From Flemingiibacterium sp045634345 (GTDB lineage: Bacteria; Bacillota; Clostridia; Oscillospirales; CAG-272), in contig JAZRAB010000024.1 of NCBI GenBank assembly GCA_045634345.1, forward strand, positions 1 to 23,947: a DNA stretch of 23,947 bases, read 5' to 3'. The position numbers and the translations under genes were made by a program. Numbering within the stretch: the first letter of the stretch is position 1; the number at the start of each line of letters is the position of its first letter. Below, in pieces: positions 7,297-15,540 of this stretch. The notes under the pieces are model-generated. The model searched no databases. It had not been told where the DNA came from and was given only the letters and a program-made list of their open reading frames with translations.

Positions 7297-8565
7297 ATGA
7301 AACAGGATATACTGATAGTAGGCGGCGGCGGACGTGAGCATACGATTGCCGCGACTTTAAAGAAATCTCCCGATTGCGGTAAGATTTATATGGCACCCGG
7401 AAACGGCGGTACCGCGGCAATTGCTGAAAATCTGTCGATCAAGGCTACTGATGTCGAGGGCGTTGTTGCGGCGGCAAAGGAAAAGGACGTCGGACTCGTA
7501 TTCGTCGCTCCCGATGATCCGCTTATGCTCGGCATGGTAGACAGACTCGAAGCCGAGGGAATACGCGCATTCGGTCCACGTGCAAATGCCGCTATAATTG
7601 AGGGCAGCAAGGTCTTTTCAAAGGAGCTTATGAAGAAGTACGGTATTCCGACTGCGGATTATGAGGTGTTTACCACATCCGAGGCGGCTATCGCTTATAT
7701 CAAAGAGAAAAATTCGTTCCCGACCGTAATCAAGGCGGAGGGACTTGCGCTCGGGAAGGGCGTTATCATCGCCGAGGATCTCGCGGCTGCTGAGGCAGGT
7801 GTTCATGAGATCATGGATGACAAGGTGTTCGGCGATGCCGGAAACCGCGTTGTCATCGAGGAATTTCTCACCGGACCTGAAGTGTCTGTGCTTGCTTTTA
7901 CTGACGGCAAGACAGTTGTGCCGATGGTTTCAGCGCAGGATCACAAGCGTGCGCTTGACGGCGACAAGGGACTCAACACCGGCGGTATGGGTACATTCTC
8001 ACCGAGCCGCATCTATACTCCCGAAATTGCGGAGAACTGCATGAAGACTATCTTCCGTCCGACCGTTGAGGCAATGGCAAAAGAGGGAAGACCGTTCAAG
8101 GGCGTTATTTATTTCGGACTTATGATTACCGCAAAAGGTCCGAAAGTTATCGAATACAACGCACGCTTTGGCGATCCCGAAACACAGGTCGTTCTTCCGA
8201 GACTGAGGACCGATCTGCTTGCAATAATCAATGCAGTTATTGATGAAAAACTCGATACAATCGAGATTGAATGGGAAGACAACGCTTGTGTATGCGTAGT
8301 TGCGGCATCTGGCGGATATCCAACGAAATATGCAAAGGGCTATGAGATAAAGGGACTTGATACACTTGCAGGACGTGATGACATAATGGTATATCATGCC
8401 GGTACTGATATTAAGGATGGCAAGCTTGTTACTTCCGGCGGACGTGTGCTCGGTGTTACTGCAAAGGGTGCTAATCTCGATGAGGCGATTGCCAAGGCTT
8501 ACGATGCAATAAAAGCGGTAGAGTTTACCGACATGCATTATCGCCGCGATATTGGTGTAAAATGA
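7297..8565 (+). CDS. purD: Phosphoribosylamine-glycine ligase (GAR synthetase)
   Basis: A 422-residue ATP-grasp enzyme catalysing the second step of purine synthesis, joining glycine to phosphoribosylamine. The N-terminal domain starts ILIVGGGGREHTIA. The ATP-grasp part has VIKAEGLALGKGV and the family signature near VSAQDHKRALDGDKGLNTGGMG. The metal-binding YNARFGDPETQ is intact. Length is normal for PurD and no key motif is missing. CGGAGG lies seven bases before the ATG. No other purine genes are in the window; the next gene is a regulator whose ATG overlaps the purD stop by four bases. No clear promoter was found between the upstream terminator and the start. Confidence 0.96.
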   Translation: MKQDILIVGGGGREHTIAATLKKSPDCGKIYMAPGNGGTAAIAENLSIKATDVEGVVAAAKEKDVGLVFVAPDDPLMLGMVDRLEAEGIRAFGPRANAAIIEGSKVFSKELMKKYGIPTADYEVFTTSEAAIAYIKEKNSFPTVIKAEGLALGKGVIIAEDLAAAEAGVHEIMDDKVFGDAGNRVVIEEFLTGPEVSVLAFTDGKTVVPMVSAQDHKRALDGDKGLNTGGMGTFSPSRIYTPEIAENCMKTIFRPTVEAMAKEGRPFKGVIYFGLMITAKGPKVIEYNARFGDPETQVVLPRLRTDLLAIINAVIDEKLDTIEIEWEDNACVCVVAASGGYPTKYAKGYEIKGLDTLAGRDDIMVYHAGTDIKDGKLVTSGGRVLGVTAKGANLDEAIAKAYDAIKAVEFTDMHYRRDIGVK

Positions 8566-9449
8566 GTACAAACAATCAGGATCTGCTCGCGCTGATCTCC
8601 GAGAAAATGCCGGAGCTGTCAAAGGGACAGAAGCAGATAGCATCCTACATGCTTGAGCATTACGACAAGGCGGCGTACATGACTGCGGCGAAGCTCGGGT
8701 CAATTGTAGGCGTCTCGGAATCAACGGTTGTGCGCTTTGCCAATGAACTTGGCTTTGAGGGATATCCCGAACTGCAGCATTCGCTTCAGGAGCTTATCAG
8801 AACAAAGCTGACCACGCTTCAACGTATCGAGATAACCAATGACCGTATCGGCGATGCTGATCTTCTCGAAAAGGTGCTTGTGTCCGATATTGATAAAATA
8901 CGCCGCACACTTGACGAGATCGACCGTGAGAGCTTCAATAACGCCGTCGATGCTATGATCGGCGCTAAGATGATATACATTATCGGTATGCGCTCATCCT
9001 CATCTGTTGCAAGCTTTTTGTATCACTATCTGAATCTTGTTTTTCCGCATGTAAGACTTGTTCGTACAACAAGCGGTTCGGAAATATTCGAGCAGATTCT
9101 CCGCATATCCTCGGAGGATGTAATAATCGGTATCAGCTTTCCGCGTTATTCAAAGCGCATTATCAACGCGCTTGAATATGCAAAATCGCAATCGGCGCAT
9201 GTAATCGCACTTACCGATAGTGCCGCATCCCCGATTGCATCACATGCGGATGATCTTCTTCTTGCCAAGAGCGATATGGCATCGTTTGTCGATTCACTTG
9301 TAGCTCCGCTTTCTATAGTCAATGCGCTTATAGTTGCAATCGGGAAAAAGAAGCATGCAGAGCTGGCGGAGACCTTCGAGCGCCTTGAAAATATTTGGGA
9401 TGAATATGAGGTGTATGAGAAATCTGACACTTCACCTCATACAAAATAA
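8562..9449 (+). CDS. MurR/RpiR family transcriptional regulator
   Basis: A 295-residue protein with an N-terminal HTH domain (about 1-77): LSKGQKQIASYMLEHYDKAAYMTAAKLGSIVGVSESTVVRFANELGFEGYPEL in outline, with SESTVVRF as recognition helix. A SIS domain (about 125-265) contains IIGMRSSSSVA and ISFPRYSKR. RpiR-type proteins normally sense phosphosugars through the SIS domain and control sugar or amino-sugar genes. No sugar-metabolism gene lies beside it, so its ligand is unknown. It overlaps purD by four bases and is probably co-translated with it, an unusual partner for this family. Leucine and isoleucine between HTH and SIS suggest a helical linker. Confidence 0.92.
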   Translation: MSTNNQDLLALISEKMPELSKGQKQIASYMLEHYDKAAYMTAAKLGSIVGVSESTVVRFANELGFEGYPELQHSLQELIRTKLTTLQRIEITNDRIGDADLLEKVLVSDIDKIRRTLDEIDRESFNNAVDAMIGAKMIYIIGMRSSSSVASFLYHYLNLVFPHVRLVRTTSGSEIFEQILRISSEDVIIGISFPRYSKRIINALEYAKSQSAHVIALTDSAASPIASHADDLLLAKSDMASFVDSLVAPLSIVNALIVAIGKKKHAELAETFERLENIWDEYEVYEKSDTSPHTK

Positions 9450-9461
9450 TCGGATTATCGT

Positions 9462-10688
9462 ATGAAAAATATAACAATAATCGGCGGAGGCGCCGCGGGA
9501 ATGACCGCGGCGATCTTTGCATCGGAAGCAGGGGCAAAGGTCACGATCATTGAGCGAAATGACCGTCTTGGCAAAAAATTGCTTATCACGGGCAAGGGAC
9601 GCTGTAACCTAACAAACAACAGTGATATTAATACCCATATTGAAAATACACCGACCAATCCTCGCTTTATGTACACGGCGCTGAATAATTTCACGCCGCA
9701 GGATGTTATGGGATTCTTTGAATCTCTCGGAGTTCCGCTCAAGACGGAGCGTGGGGATCGCGTATTTCCTGTGTCCGATAAAGCAGGAGATATATGCGGC
9801 GCGCTGAAGAGACGTTTGAACCGTCTCGGCGTGGAGATTGTAACTGCGCGTGTAACCGATATTGCCGTAAAAGGCGACGGATTCTCCGTGAGCGCCGGCG
9901 GTGATGTATATCATGCCGATGCGGTTATACTCGCAACCGGCGGTGCATCGTATCCGCTGACCGGCTCTACGGGTGACGGATACAAATTCGCACAAAACCT
10001 CGGGCATACTATTGTTGCTCCCAAGCCCTCACTCGTTCCGATTGAGTGTTCGGAAAAATGGGTGAAGGAAGCAATGGGGCTTTCTCTGCGGAATGTGTCG
10101 CTGACGGTAATGGACGGTGATAAAGAGGTTTATTTTGAGCAAGGGGAAATGCTTGTCACCCATTTCGGAGTCTCTGGCCCCCTTGTACTGTCGGCATCGA
10201 GCCATATGAAGGGGCTTGGCACAAAGAAATACGGGTTGTTCATAGACCTCAAGCCGGCGCTTGATTTTGAAACGCTTGATAAGCGCCTGCAAGGAGACTT
10301 TTCAAAGAATATCAACCGAGATTTTATTAATTCGCTCGGTGAACTGCTTCCGTCAAAGTTAATTCCTATTGTCGTTAGATTGTCGGGCGTAGACGGACGG
10401 CGTAAATGCAACTCGATAACCAGAGAGGAACGTCATGGACTTGTATCACTTTTAAAGGCGCTCCCTCTTACTGCAGTCAAATTCCGTCCGATTGATGAGG
10501 CAATAATAACTTCCGGCGGTGTAAACGTAAAAGAGATATCGCCTAAAACTATGGAATCAAAGATAGTTCCGGGGCTTTATTTTGCAGGTGAGGTCATTGA
10601 CGTTGATGCATACACGGGCGGATTTAATCTGCAGATCGCATTTGCCACCGCGCGGCTTGCGGCGGAATCTGCCGCTTCTGAGTGGTAA
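9462..10688 (+). CDS. HI0933/BaiN-type FAD-dependent oxidoreductase
   Basis: A 408-residue flavoprotein of the HI0933 family. The N-terminal dinucleotide-binding motif is IIGGGAAGMTAAIFA, followed by the family signature LLITGKGRCNLTN. A second FAD contact is VILATGGASYPLTGSTGDGY, and the C-terminus carries YFAGEVIDVDAYTGGFNLQIAFATARLAA. Members are annotated as NAD(P)/FAD-dependent oxidoreductases; one relative, BaiN, acts on bile-acid intermediates, but that function cannot be assigned here. Next to cmk, plsC and ispH-rpsA this family is a common clostridial neighbour. No good Shine-Dalgarno precedes the ATG at 9462; the 12-base gap suggests translation coupled to the regulator upstream. 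Confidence 0.9.
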   Translation: MKNITIIGGGAAGMTAAIFASEAGAKVTIIERNDRLGKKLLITGKGRCNLTNNSDINTHIENTPTNPRFMYTALNNFTPQDVMGFFESLGVPLKTERGDRVFPVSDKAGDICGALKRRLNRLGVEIVTARVTDIAVKGDGFSVSAGGDVYHADAVILATGGASYPLTGSTGDGYKFAQNLGHTIVAPKPSLVPIECSEKWVKEAMGLSLRNVSLTVMDGDKEVYFEQGEMLVTHFGVSGPLVLSASSHMKGLGTKKYGLFIDLKPALDFETLDKRLQGDFSKNINRDFINSLGELLPSKLIPIVVRLSGVDGRRKCNSITREERHGLVSLLKALPLTAVKFRPIDEAIITSGGVNVKEISPKTMESKIVPGLYFAGEVIDVDAYTGGFNLQIAFATARLAAESAASEW

Positions 10689-10712
10689 AAAACAATGGAT
10701 AGGAGAAAATCG

Positions 10713-11399
10713 ATGAATAAAATTGCAATTGCTCTTGACGGTCCGAGCGGCGCCGGTAAAAGCTCGCTTGCAAAGGAGATATCAAAGCGTCTTGGTATAG
10801 TATACCTCGACACGGGGGCGCTTTACCGTACAGCAGGACTTTATGTGCGCAGAAATGACGTTGATCCTCACGATGAAGAAGCGGTCAAGCCGTTGCTTGC
10901 CTCGCTTGACATTGACGTTGTGATAGAGGACGGCGTACAGCAGGTATATCTTAACGGCGAGCGTGTAGGTGACGCAATACGCACTCCTGAAATGTCGATG
11001 TATGCTTCAGCTGTTTCAGCGCTTCCTGCAGTGCGCGCCTTTCTTCTTGATACACAGCGTGGGTTTGCACGCCGTTCATCTGTTATCATGGACGGACGCG
11101 ATATAGGAAGCGTTGTTCTTCCCGATGCGGATGTTAAAATATACCTTACTGCGAGTGACGAGGTTCGTGCAATGCGCCGCACCAAGGAGCTGCTTGCAAA
11201 AGGGCAGAGCGTCACATTTGAAGAGGTCCTTTCGGATATGAAAAAGCGCGACCATGCGGATTCCACCCGCGCCGTTGCTCCTGCAATCAAACCCGAGGAT
11301 GCGATAACGCTCGATAACAGCGAGCTTGATGAGGAAGGAACGGTTGTACGTGCGCTTGAAATAATTGCCGAGAAGACCGGTTGGAAAGCAGGCGAGTAA
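10713..11399 (+). CDS. cmk: Cytidylate kinase
   Basis: A 228-residue kinase that phosphorylates CMP and dCMP to the diphosphates using ATP. The P-loop is DGPSGAGKSS near residues 9-18. The family region MDGRDIGSVVLPDADVKIYLTAS and the LID-type segment KRDHADSTR-A are present. The ATG at 10713 is preferred over 10695 because AGGAGA lies between them with correct spacing for 10713. The stop TAA ends one base before the plsC ATG, so the two genes touch. The gene order cmk, plsC, ispH, rpsA is a recurring clostridial arrangement. Confidence 0.95.
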   Translation: MNKIAIALDGPSGAGKSSLAKEISKRLGIVYLDTGALYRTAGLYVRRNDVDPHDEEAVKPLLASLDIDVVIEDGVQQVYLNGERVGDAIRTPEMSMYASAVSALPAVRAFLLDTQRGFARRSSVIMDGRDIGSVVLPDADVKIYLTASDEVRAMRRTKELLAKGQSVTFEEVLSDMKKRDHADSTRAVAPAIKPEDAITLDNSELDEEGTVVRALEIIAEKTGWKAGE

Positions 11400-12020
11400 A
11401 TGAACGCATACGTATGGATTAAAAAGAATCTGCAGGGACTAATTTCGTGGTTTTTCCAGATTCACGTTCACGGAAGTGAGAATGAGCCGCAGGACGGCGG
11501 ATATCTTGCTATTGCAAACCATATCAGCTATATTGATGTCCTTGTCATGGCTGTTGCTCTTAAGAGGCAGATACGCTTCATGGCGAAAAAAGAAGTATTC
11601 AAGGTTCCGCTGATAGGCCGCATTGTCAAATCGGCAGGTGCGTTTCCTGTTGACAGAAAGGGAAGCGCCGTTGCGCCTATAAAAAAATCTATTGCACTTC
11701 TCGAATCGGGCGAAGTTGTTGGTATGTTTCCGCAGGGACACCGGTTCAGAAATCGTAAATTTGACACGACCAAGGATGAAATCAAGGGCGGTGCGGCAAT
11801 GGCGACTTAGCGCGCCGGAGTGCCGGTCTTGCCGATGTTTATTGCAACAAAAAAAGACCGCGTGCTTCCTTTTCGCAGAATAGACATTTATGTCGGCAAG
11901 CCGATTGAATATGCTGAATTTGGATTTGAGAAGGGCGGCAGCGAGGAATATTCCCGTGCGTCTGAGGTTATGTTCGACCGAATTTCCGCACTTATGCCGG
12001 AGGAGAGAAGAAGCAAATGA
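11400..12020 (+). pseudogene. plsC: 1-acyl-glycerol-3-phosphate acyltransferase, interrupted by in-frame TAG
   Basis: The frame from 11400 reads as a PlsC acyltransferase. Motif I is NHISYID, motif II is around FKVPLIGRIVKSAGAFPVDR, and motif III is FPQGHR (a variant of FPEGTR). At 11808-11810 there is a TAG, after which the same frame continues to 12020 with a normal family ending, RAGVPVLPMFIATKK and VGKPIEY. The full length would be 206 codons, usual for this family. The stop falls where relatives carry a variable, often hydrophobic residue; TTG to TAG is one base away. The 136-residue truncated product would lack motif IV (VPVLP), so it is probably inactive. PlsC makes phosphatidic acid at the membrane. 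Sequencing error, a real null allele, or read-through are all possible. The end overlaps ispH by four bases. Confidence 0.75.
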
Positions 12021-14071
12021 GCGTTACCGTTGCAAAGCTTGCGGGATTTTGCTTCGGCGTGTCCCGTGCCGTCGATACCGTTGAAGATGCAATAAAAGCG
12101 GGCGGTACAATTTATACGCTCGGAAAACTCATACACAATCCGGGATTTATACGTGACCTTGAGTCGCGCGGAGTACGTGTGATTGATGCTGATGAGATTG
12201 AAGCGGCTGCTGCAAGTGCAACTGCGGAAAATCCGACGGTTATCTGCACACGTGCGCATGGAATCACTGCGGAGCTTGATGAGCGTCTTTGTGCACTTGC
12301 CGCCGGGAATCCATACTTTACTGTACGCGACTGCACATGTCCGTATGTGAAAAAAATACACAATATAGCGCGCGATGAGACGAATGAAAACACCGTTCTT
12401 TGTGTGCTTGGTGACAGCTCTCACCCGGAGGTGCAGGGTATTGTCAGCTATGCGCGATGTGAATATGTTATCTCAACAACGGCGGAAGGACTTGTTAAGG
12501 AATTGAGCGCCGTCAATATTACCAACAAACAGCCGGTTTTGGTAGCGCAAACCACTCAAAACTTATTAGAATGGAAAAAAACTATAAAAATTTTTGAAAA
12601 ACTATATACAAATCCGAAAATTTATGATACAATATGTAGTGTAACAGAAAATAGGCAGGATGAAGTCTTGAAGCTATCCCGAAAAATGGATATGATGATT
12701 ATTATTGGCGGCAAAGAGAGTTCAAACACGAACAAGCTCTATGACATCAGTAAGCAAAATTTACCCCTTTCCTTTTTGATTGAAGATGCTTCCTCCATTC
12801 CGCTCGAGTATGTTAAACCCCATATGAAGGTGGGAATTGCCGCAGGAGCTTCAACTCCCGGCAAAATTATTCAGGAGGTTCAAACTATAATGAGCGAGAA
12901 CATTGAAAAAACATTTGAAGAGATGCTTGACGAAAGCATCAAAACCATCAAGAACGGTGACCGTATCACAGGCGTGATTACACAGGTTTCCGAAAACGAG
13001 ATCCAGGTCGAGATCCCCGGCGTAAAGTTCACCGGTATCATTACATACGATGAACTTACCGATGATCCTGCAGTTAAGCTCTGCGAGCTTTATAAAGTAG
13101 GCGATGAGATCGAAGCAAAGGTTCTTAAGGTAAACGATGCAGAGGGTACTGCGGCACTCTCCAAGAAGAAGATTGACATTGATAAGAACTGGCAGGTAGT
13201 CGTTGCTGCTTCGGCGAACGGCGAAGTCATTGATGCTAAGATCGTCGATGTTGTAAAGGGCGGTATTATCGGTCTTTGCGACGGCGTTCGCGTATTCATC
13301 CCCGCATCACAGTCCGGTCTTCCCAAGGACGCTGATCTTGCAACCCTTAAGGGTGAGACCAAGCAGGTTAAGATCATTGATATTAACGAGCAGAGAAAGC
13401 GCGTAGTCGCTTCTATCCGCATCGTTGAAAGAGAAGCAAACAAGGCAAAGCGTGACGCATTCTGGGCACAGGTCGAGGAAGGTCAGCAGTACCGCGGTGA
13501 GGTTAAGAGCCTTATGAGCTACGGTGCATTTGTTGATCTCGGCGGCGTTGACGGTATGGTTCATTCCACCGAGCTTTCCTGGAGAAGAATCAAGCATCCC
13601 TCCGAGGTTGTAAACATCGGCGATGTTATCGACGTAACCGTTAAGGCGGTCGATAAGGAAGCAAAGAGAATTTCTCTTACCTACAAGGCTCCCGATCAGG
13701 ATCCTTGGAAGATTTTCACCGAAAAGTATGCAGAGGGCGACGTTGCAACTGTTAAGGTTGTATCCCTCATGGACTTCGGTGCATTTGCAGAGGTTGTTCC
13801 CGGTGCGGACGGTCTTATCCATGTTTCGCAGATCAGCCTTGATAAGATCAACAAGCCTGCTGACGTACTCAAGGTAGGCGATGAGGTTGAGGCTAAGATT
13901 ACCAAGATCGATCTCGATAACCACAAGATCAGCCTTTCTATCAAAGCACTTCTCATTCCCGAAACTCCTGCAGAGGACGAAGCAGTTGAGGAGATTGCTG
14001 AAGTAGTTGAGGAGGCTGTTGCCGAGGAGGCTCCTGTAGCAGAAGAGGCTCCCGTAGCTGACGCTGAATAA
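12017..14071 (+). CDS. ispH-rpsA: IspH-ribosomal protein S1 fusion (HMBPP reductase / S1)
   Basis: A 684-residue fusion. Residues 1-290 are IspH, the [4Fe-4S] enzyme that makes IPP and DMAPP from HMBPP in the last MEP-pathway step. Its three cluster ligands are C12 (GFCFGV), C108 (TCPYV) and C207 (ICSVTENRQ), all present. Residues 312-643 form four S1 RNA-binding repeats, the third and fourth being the best conserved (YGAFVDLGGVDGMVHSTEL, FGAFAEVVPGADGLIHVSQ). An acidic, alanine-glutamate-rich tail of about 35 residues closes the protein. This fusion is known from Clostridia. A second ribosome site and ATG occur exactly at the domain boundary (residue 292). Codon use is more strongly biased in the S1 half, with AAG dominating for lysine. 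The ATG at 12017 overlaps the plsC stop. Confidence 0.95.
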   Translation: MSVTVAKLAGFCFGVSRAVDTVEDAIKAGGTIYTLGKLIHNPGFIRDLESRGVRVIDADEIEAAAASATAENPTVICTRAHGITAELDERLCALAAGNPYFTVRDCTCPYVKKIHNIARDETNENTVLCVLGDSSHPEVQGIVSYARCEYVISTTAEGLVKELSAVNITNKQPVLVAQTTQNLLEWKKTIKIFEKLYTNPKIYDTICSVTENRQDEVLKLSRKMDMMIIIGGKESSNTNKLYDISKQNLPLSFLIEDASSIPLEYVKPHMKVGIAAGASTPGKIIQEVQTIMSENIEKTFEEMLDESIKTIKNGDRITGVITQVSENEIQVEIPGVKFTGIITYDELTDDPAVKLCELYKVGDEIEAKVLKVNDAEGTAALSKKKIDIDKNWQVVVAASANGEVIDAKIVDVVKGGIIGLCDGVRVFIPASQSGLPKDADLATLKGETKQVKIIDINEQRKRVVASIRIVEREANKAKRDAFWAQVEEGQQYRGEVKSLMSYGAFVDLGGVDGMVHSTELSWRRIKHPSEVVNIGDVIDVTVKAVDKEAKRISLTYKAPDQDPWKIFTEKYAEGDVATVKVVSLMDFGAFAEVVPGADGLIHVSQISLDKINKPADVLKVGDEVEAKITKIDLDNHKISLSIKALLIPETPAEDEAVEEIAEVVEEAVAEEAPVAEEAPVADAE
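12873..12892 (+). promoter_or_regulatory. Internal Shine-Dalgarno and ATG at the IspH/S1 junction
   Basis: AGGAGGT at 12873-12879 is followed after ten bases by an in-frame ATG at 12890, codon 292 of the fusion. Translation from here would give a 393-residue free S1 protein starting MSENIEKTFEEMLDESI, which looks like the start of a stand-alone S1. No clear internal promoter was found upstream. Confidence 0.55.
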
Positions 14072-14084
14072 TTAAAATAATGAT

Positions 14085-14129
14085 AGAGCTTAATTCAATG
14101 CCACTGCATGGCGGCTTGCATTAAGCTCT
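14085..14129 (+). terminator. Structured intergenic hairpin after ispH-rpsA
   Basis: A perfect 10-bp stem (14085-14094 with 14120-14129) encloses a 25-nt loop, which itself can form GCCA/TGGC. Only two T residues follow, so it is a weak candidate for Rho-independent termination; it may instead protect the 3' end of the long mRNA. It lies in the 91-bp gap before the methyltransferase gene, where no clear promoter is visible. Confidence 0.5.
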
Positions 14130-14162
14130 TGTCATATAACTCGGTATCGAAAGGATATAGTT

Positions 14163-15011
14163 ATGTCATTTGCGACAGGATTTGTAAAGCTCACAAACAA
14201 AATATTTCCTGCAGTTGTGCACCCGTTTAATCTTGCCAATGACAAGAAGATGAGTTACGCCGAATGGCAGTTTGAGAAAGGCGAAAGTACAATCGCGTGC
14301 TATAAGGGCGTTTTTACACCGGAGGAAATGTTTTTCGGCAAGGAAGTTCTTGACATGGGATGCGGTGCCGCAGGAAAAAGCCTATACTATGCTTCACTCG
14401 GTGCGGCACGTGTCGTCGGAGTTGATATTGTAGAGCGATATGAAGTCGAGGCAAATGCGTTGGCAGAAAAATTGGGGTATTCGGACAAATTCAAGTTTGT
14501 GTGTGCCTCTGCCGATGCGTTGCCGTTCCCGGACGAAAGCTTTGATACGGTTATTATGAATGACTTCATGGAGCATATTTCAAATCCCGAGGCGGCACTT
14601 GAGGAAGCACGTCGCCTTCTAAAAAAAGACGGACGCATCTTCATCAATTTTCCGCCGTACTATCATCCAACCGGTGCGCATTTAAGCGATACCATCCACA
14701 TGCCGTGGATCCACATGTTCCTATCCGAGAAACAGCTTATCACCGCATACAAGGAGCTTGTCAAGGGACTGCCTGATGAAAAGGCGCGCCTCGATCTTCG
14801 CATTACAACCGAGTCTGACGGTACGGAGCGGCTTGGATATATCAATAAAATGACACTGAAGCGCTTCGGACGTATATTAAAATCGCTCGGCATTACGCCT
14901 ATTCACTATCATGAAATTCCACTTCGAGCGTATTTCAAGCCGTTTGCGAAGCTGCCGCTTACAAAAGAAATGTTCGTCAAAATGGCGGTGTGCGTTATAG
15001 GCAAAAAGTAA
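14163..15011 (+). CDS. Class I SAM-dependent methyltransferase
   Basis: A 282-residue protein with a class I methyltransferase core at about residues 55-165. Motif I is VLDMGCGAAGKSLYYASLG, the acidic ribose-binding residue follows in VVGVDI, and the later motif MNDFMEHISNPEAALEEARRLLKKDGRIF is clear. The C-terminal third has an unusual aromatic, histidine-rich segment (PPYYHPTGAHLSDTIHMPWIHMF), which may shape the acceptor site. The target cannot be assigned; relatives with this layout act on lipids, sugars or small molecules. AAAGGAT lies eight bases before the ATG. It seems to be monocistronic or to be reached by read-through from ispH-rpsA, with a strong hairpin after it. Confidence 0.85.
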   Translation: MSFATGFVKLTNKIFPAVVHPFNLANDKKMSYAEWQFEKGESTIACYKGVFTPEEMFFGKEVLDMGCGAAGKSLYYASLGAARVVGVDIVERYEVEANALAEKLGYSDKFKFVCASADALPFPDESFDTVIMNDFMEHISNPEAALEEARRLLKKDGRIFINFPPYYHPTGAHLSDTIHMPWIHMFLSEKQLITAYKELVKGLPDEKARLDLRITTESDGTERLGYINKMTLKRFGRILKSLGITPIHYHEIPLRAYFKPFAKLPLTKEMFVKMAVCVIGKK

Positions 15012-15035
15012 TAAAATTAAAAAGCTAACAAACAA

Positions 15036-15070
15036 ATTCGCCCGCGTTCTACAATGGAACGCGGGCGAAT
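15036..15070. terminator. Bidirectional hairpin between methyltransferase and abrB-like genes
   Basis: A perfect 14-bp GC-rich stem (15036-15049 with 15057-15070) with a 7-nt loop between two converging genes. On the minus strand it is followed by a T-rich run, TTTGTTTG, which suits the abrB-like gene. On the plus strand there is no U-tract. Confidence 0.7.
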
Positions 15071-15100
15071 ACTATATATAGGGACGGAAAAGTTTCAATT

Positions 15101-15346
15101 TTATATCTGACGGTGCATATCAGCAAGGCACTGCTTGCATACGAGCTTGCCCTTGAAGAGAATTACGTCATCCGCATTGCCGCAGAAAAGGCAAGCAGGA
15201 ACGTATTTTTTGAGTATTATCTTGTCGTCATCGACGAAGATTTCAATAGAATCCTTGTTCTTGATGTCCATCTTATTACGAAGCTCAATGGGGAGCACTA
15301 TTCTTCCGAGCTCGTCAATTCTGCGGACGATACCTGTCGATTTCAT
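15101..15346 (-). CDS. AbrB/SpoVT-family transition-state regulator
   Basis: An 81-residue DNA-binding protein. Residues 1-48 form the swapped-hairpin AbrB domain, starting MKSTGIVRRIDELGRIVLPIELR. The C-terminal part has two cysteine pairs, C52/C55 and C70/C73, arranged like a small zinc ribbon; this layout is common in clostridial AbrB proteins. Such dimers or tetramers control the shift from growth to stationary phase and sporulation. A full AAGGAGG ribosome site lies before the ATG at 15346. It has its own promoter and diverges from spmA-spmB, so it might control them or itself. Which genes it binds cannot be read from the sequence. Confidence 0.92.
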   Translation of the reverse strand: MKSTGIVRRIDELGRIVLPIELRNKMDIKNKDSIEIFVDDDKIILKKYVPACLFCGNADDVILFKGKLVCKQCLADMHRQI

Positions 15347-15430
15347 ATCGTGTCCTCCTTATTTAAATTGGTTTGATTTCATAGGATTGCTTTTTTAGGA
15401 TATATAATGACAAATTACCTATGTGTATAA

Positions 15431-15459
15431 ATTTTACCACATATCGGAAATAATGTCAA
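15431..15459 (-). promoter_or_regulatory. Sigma-A promoter for the abrB-like gene
   Basis: On the minus strand, consensus -35 TTGACA (complement of 15454-15459) and -10 TAAAAT (complement of 15431-15436) are 17 bp apart. The leader is about 75-80 nt. A dyad at 15479-15510 sits just upstream. Confidence 0.8.
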
Positions 15460-15478
15460 TACATATTTTGGCAAAATA

Positions 15479-15510
15479 TTACACAAATTTCCTGTCGGAG
15501 AATTGTGTAA
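15479..15510. promoter_or_regulatory. Inverted repeat, candidate operator or leader hairpin
   Basis: TTACACAA (15479-15486) and TTGTGTAA (15503-15510) are exact reverse complements separated by 16 bases. They lie between the abrB-like promoter and the spmA start, about 30 bases before the spmA ATG. It could be a regulator site for either divergent unit or a hairpin in the spmA leader. No sigma-A promoter for spmA is visible; spm genes in Bacillus are made during sporulation, so a sporulation sigma factor may be used. Confidence 0.4.
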
Positions 15511-15540
15511 ATTGTCGAGAGATAGAAATGGAGAAAAATA

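Noticed and set aside
11400..12020. Genome-wide TAG recoding or pyrrolysine as explanation for plsC
   Set aside because: TAG serves as the normal stop of gtrA (2757-2759) and spmB (16616-16618), and PlsC is not a known pyrrolysine protein. Local mutation or error is simpler.
12017..14071. IspH-S1 fusion as an assembly artefact or new fusion
   Set aside because: The frame is continuous with no frameshift signs, and the same fusion is known from Clostridia. Only the internal start is worth attention.
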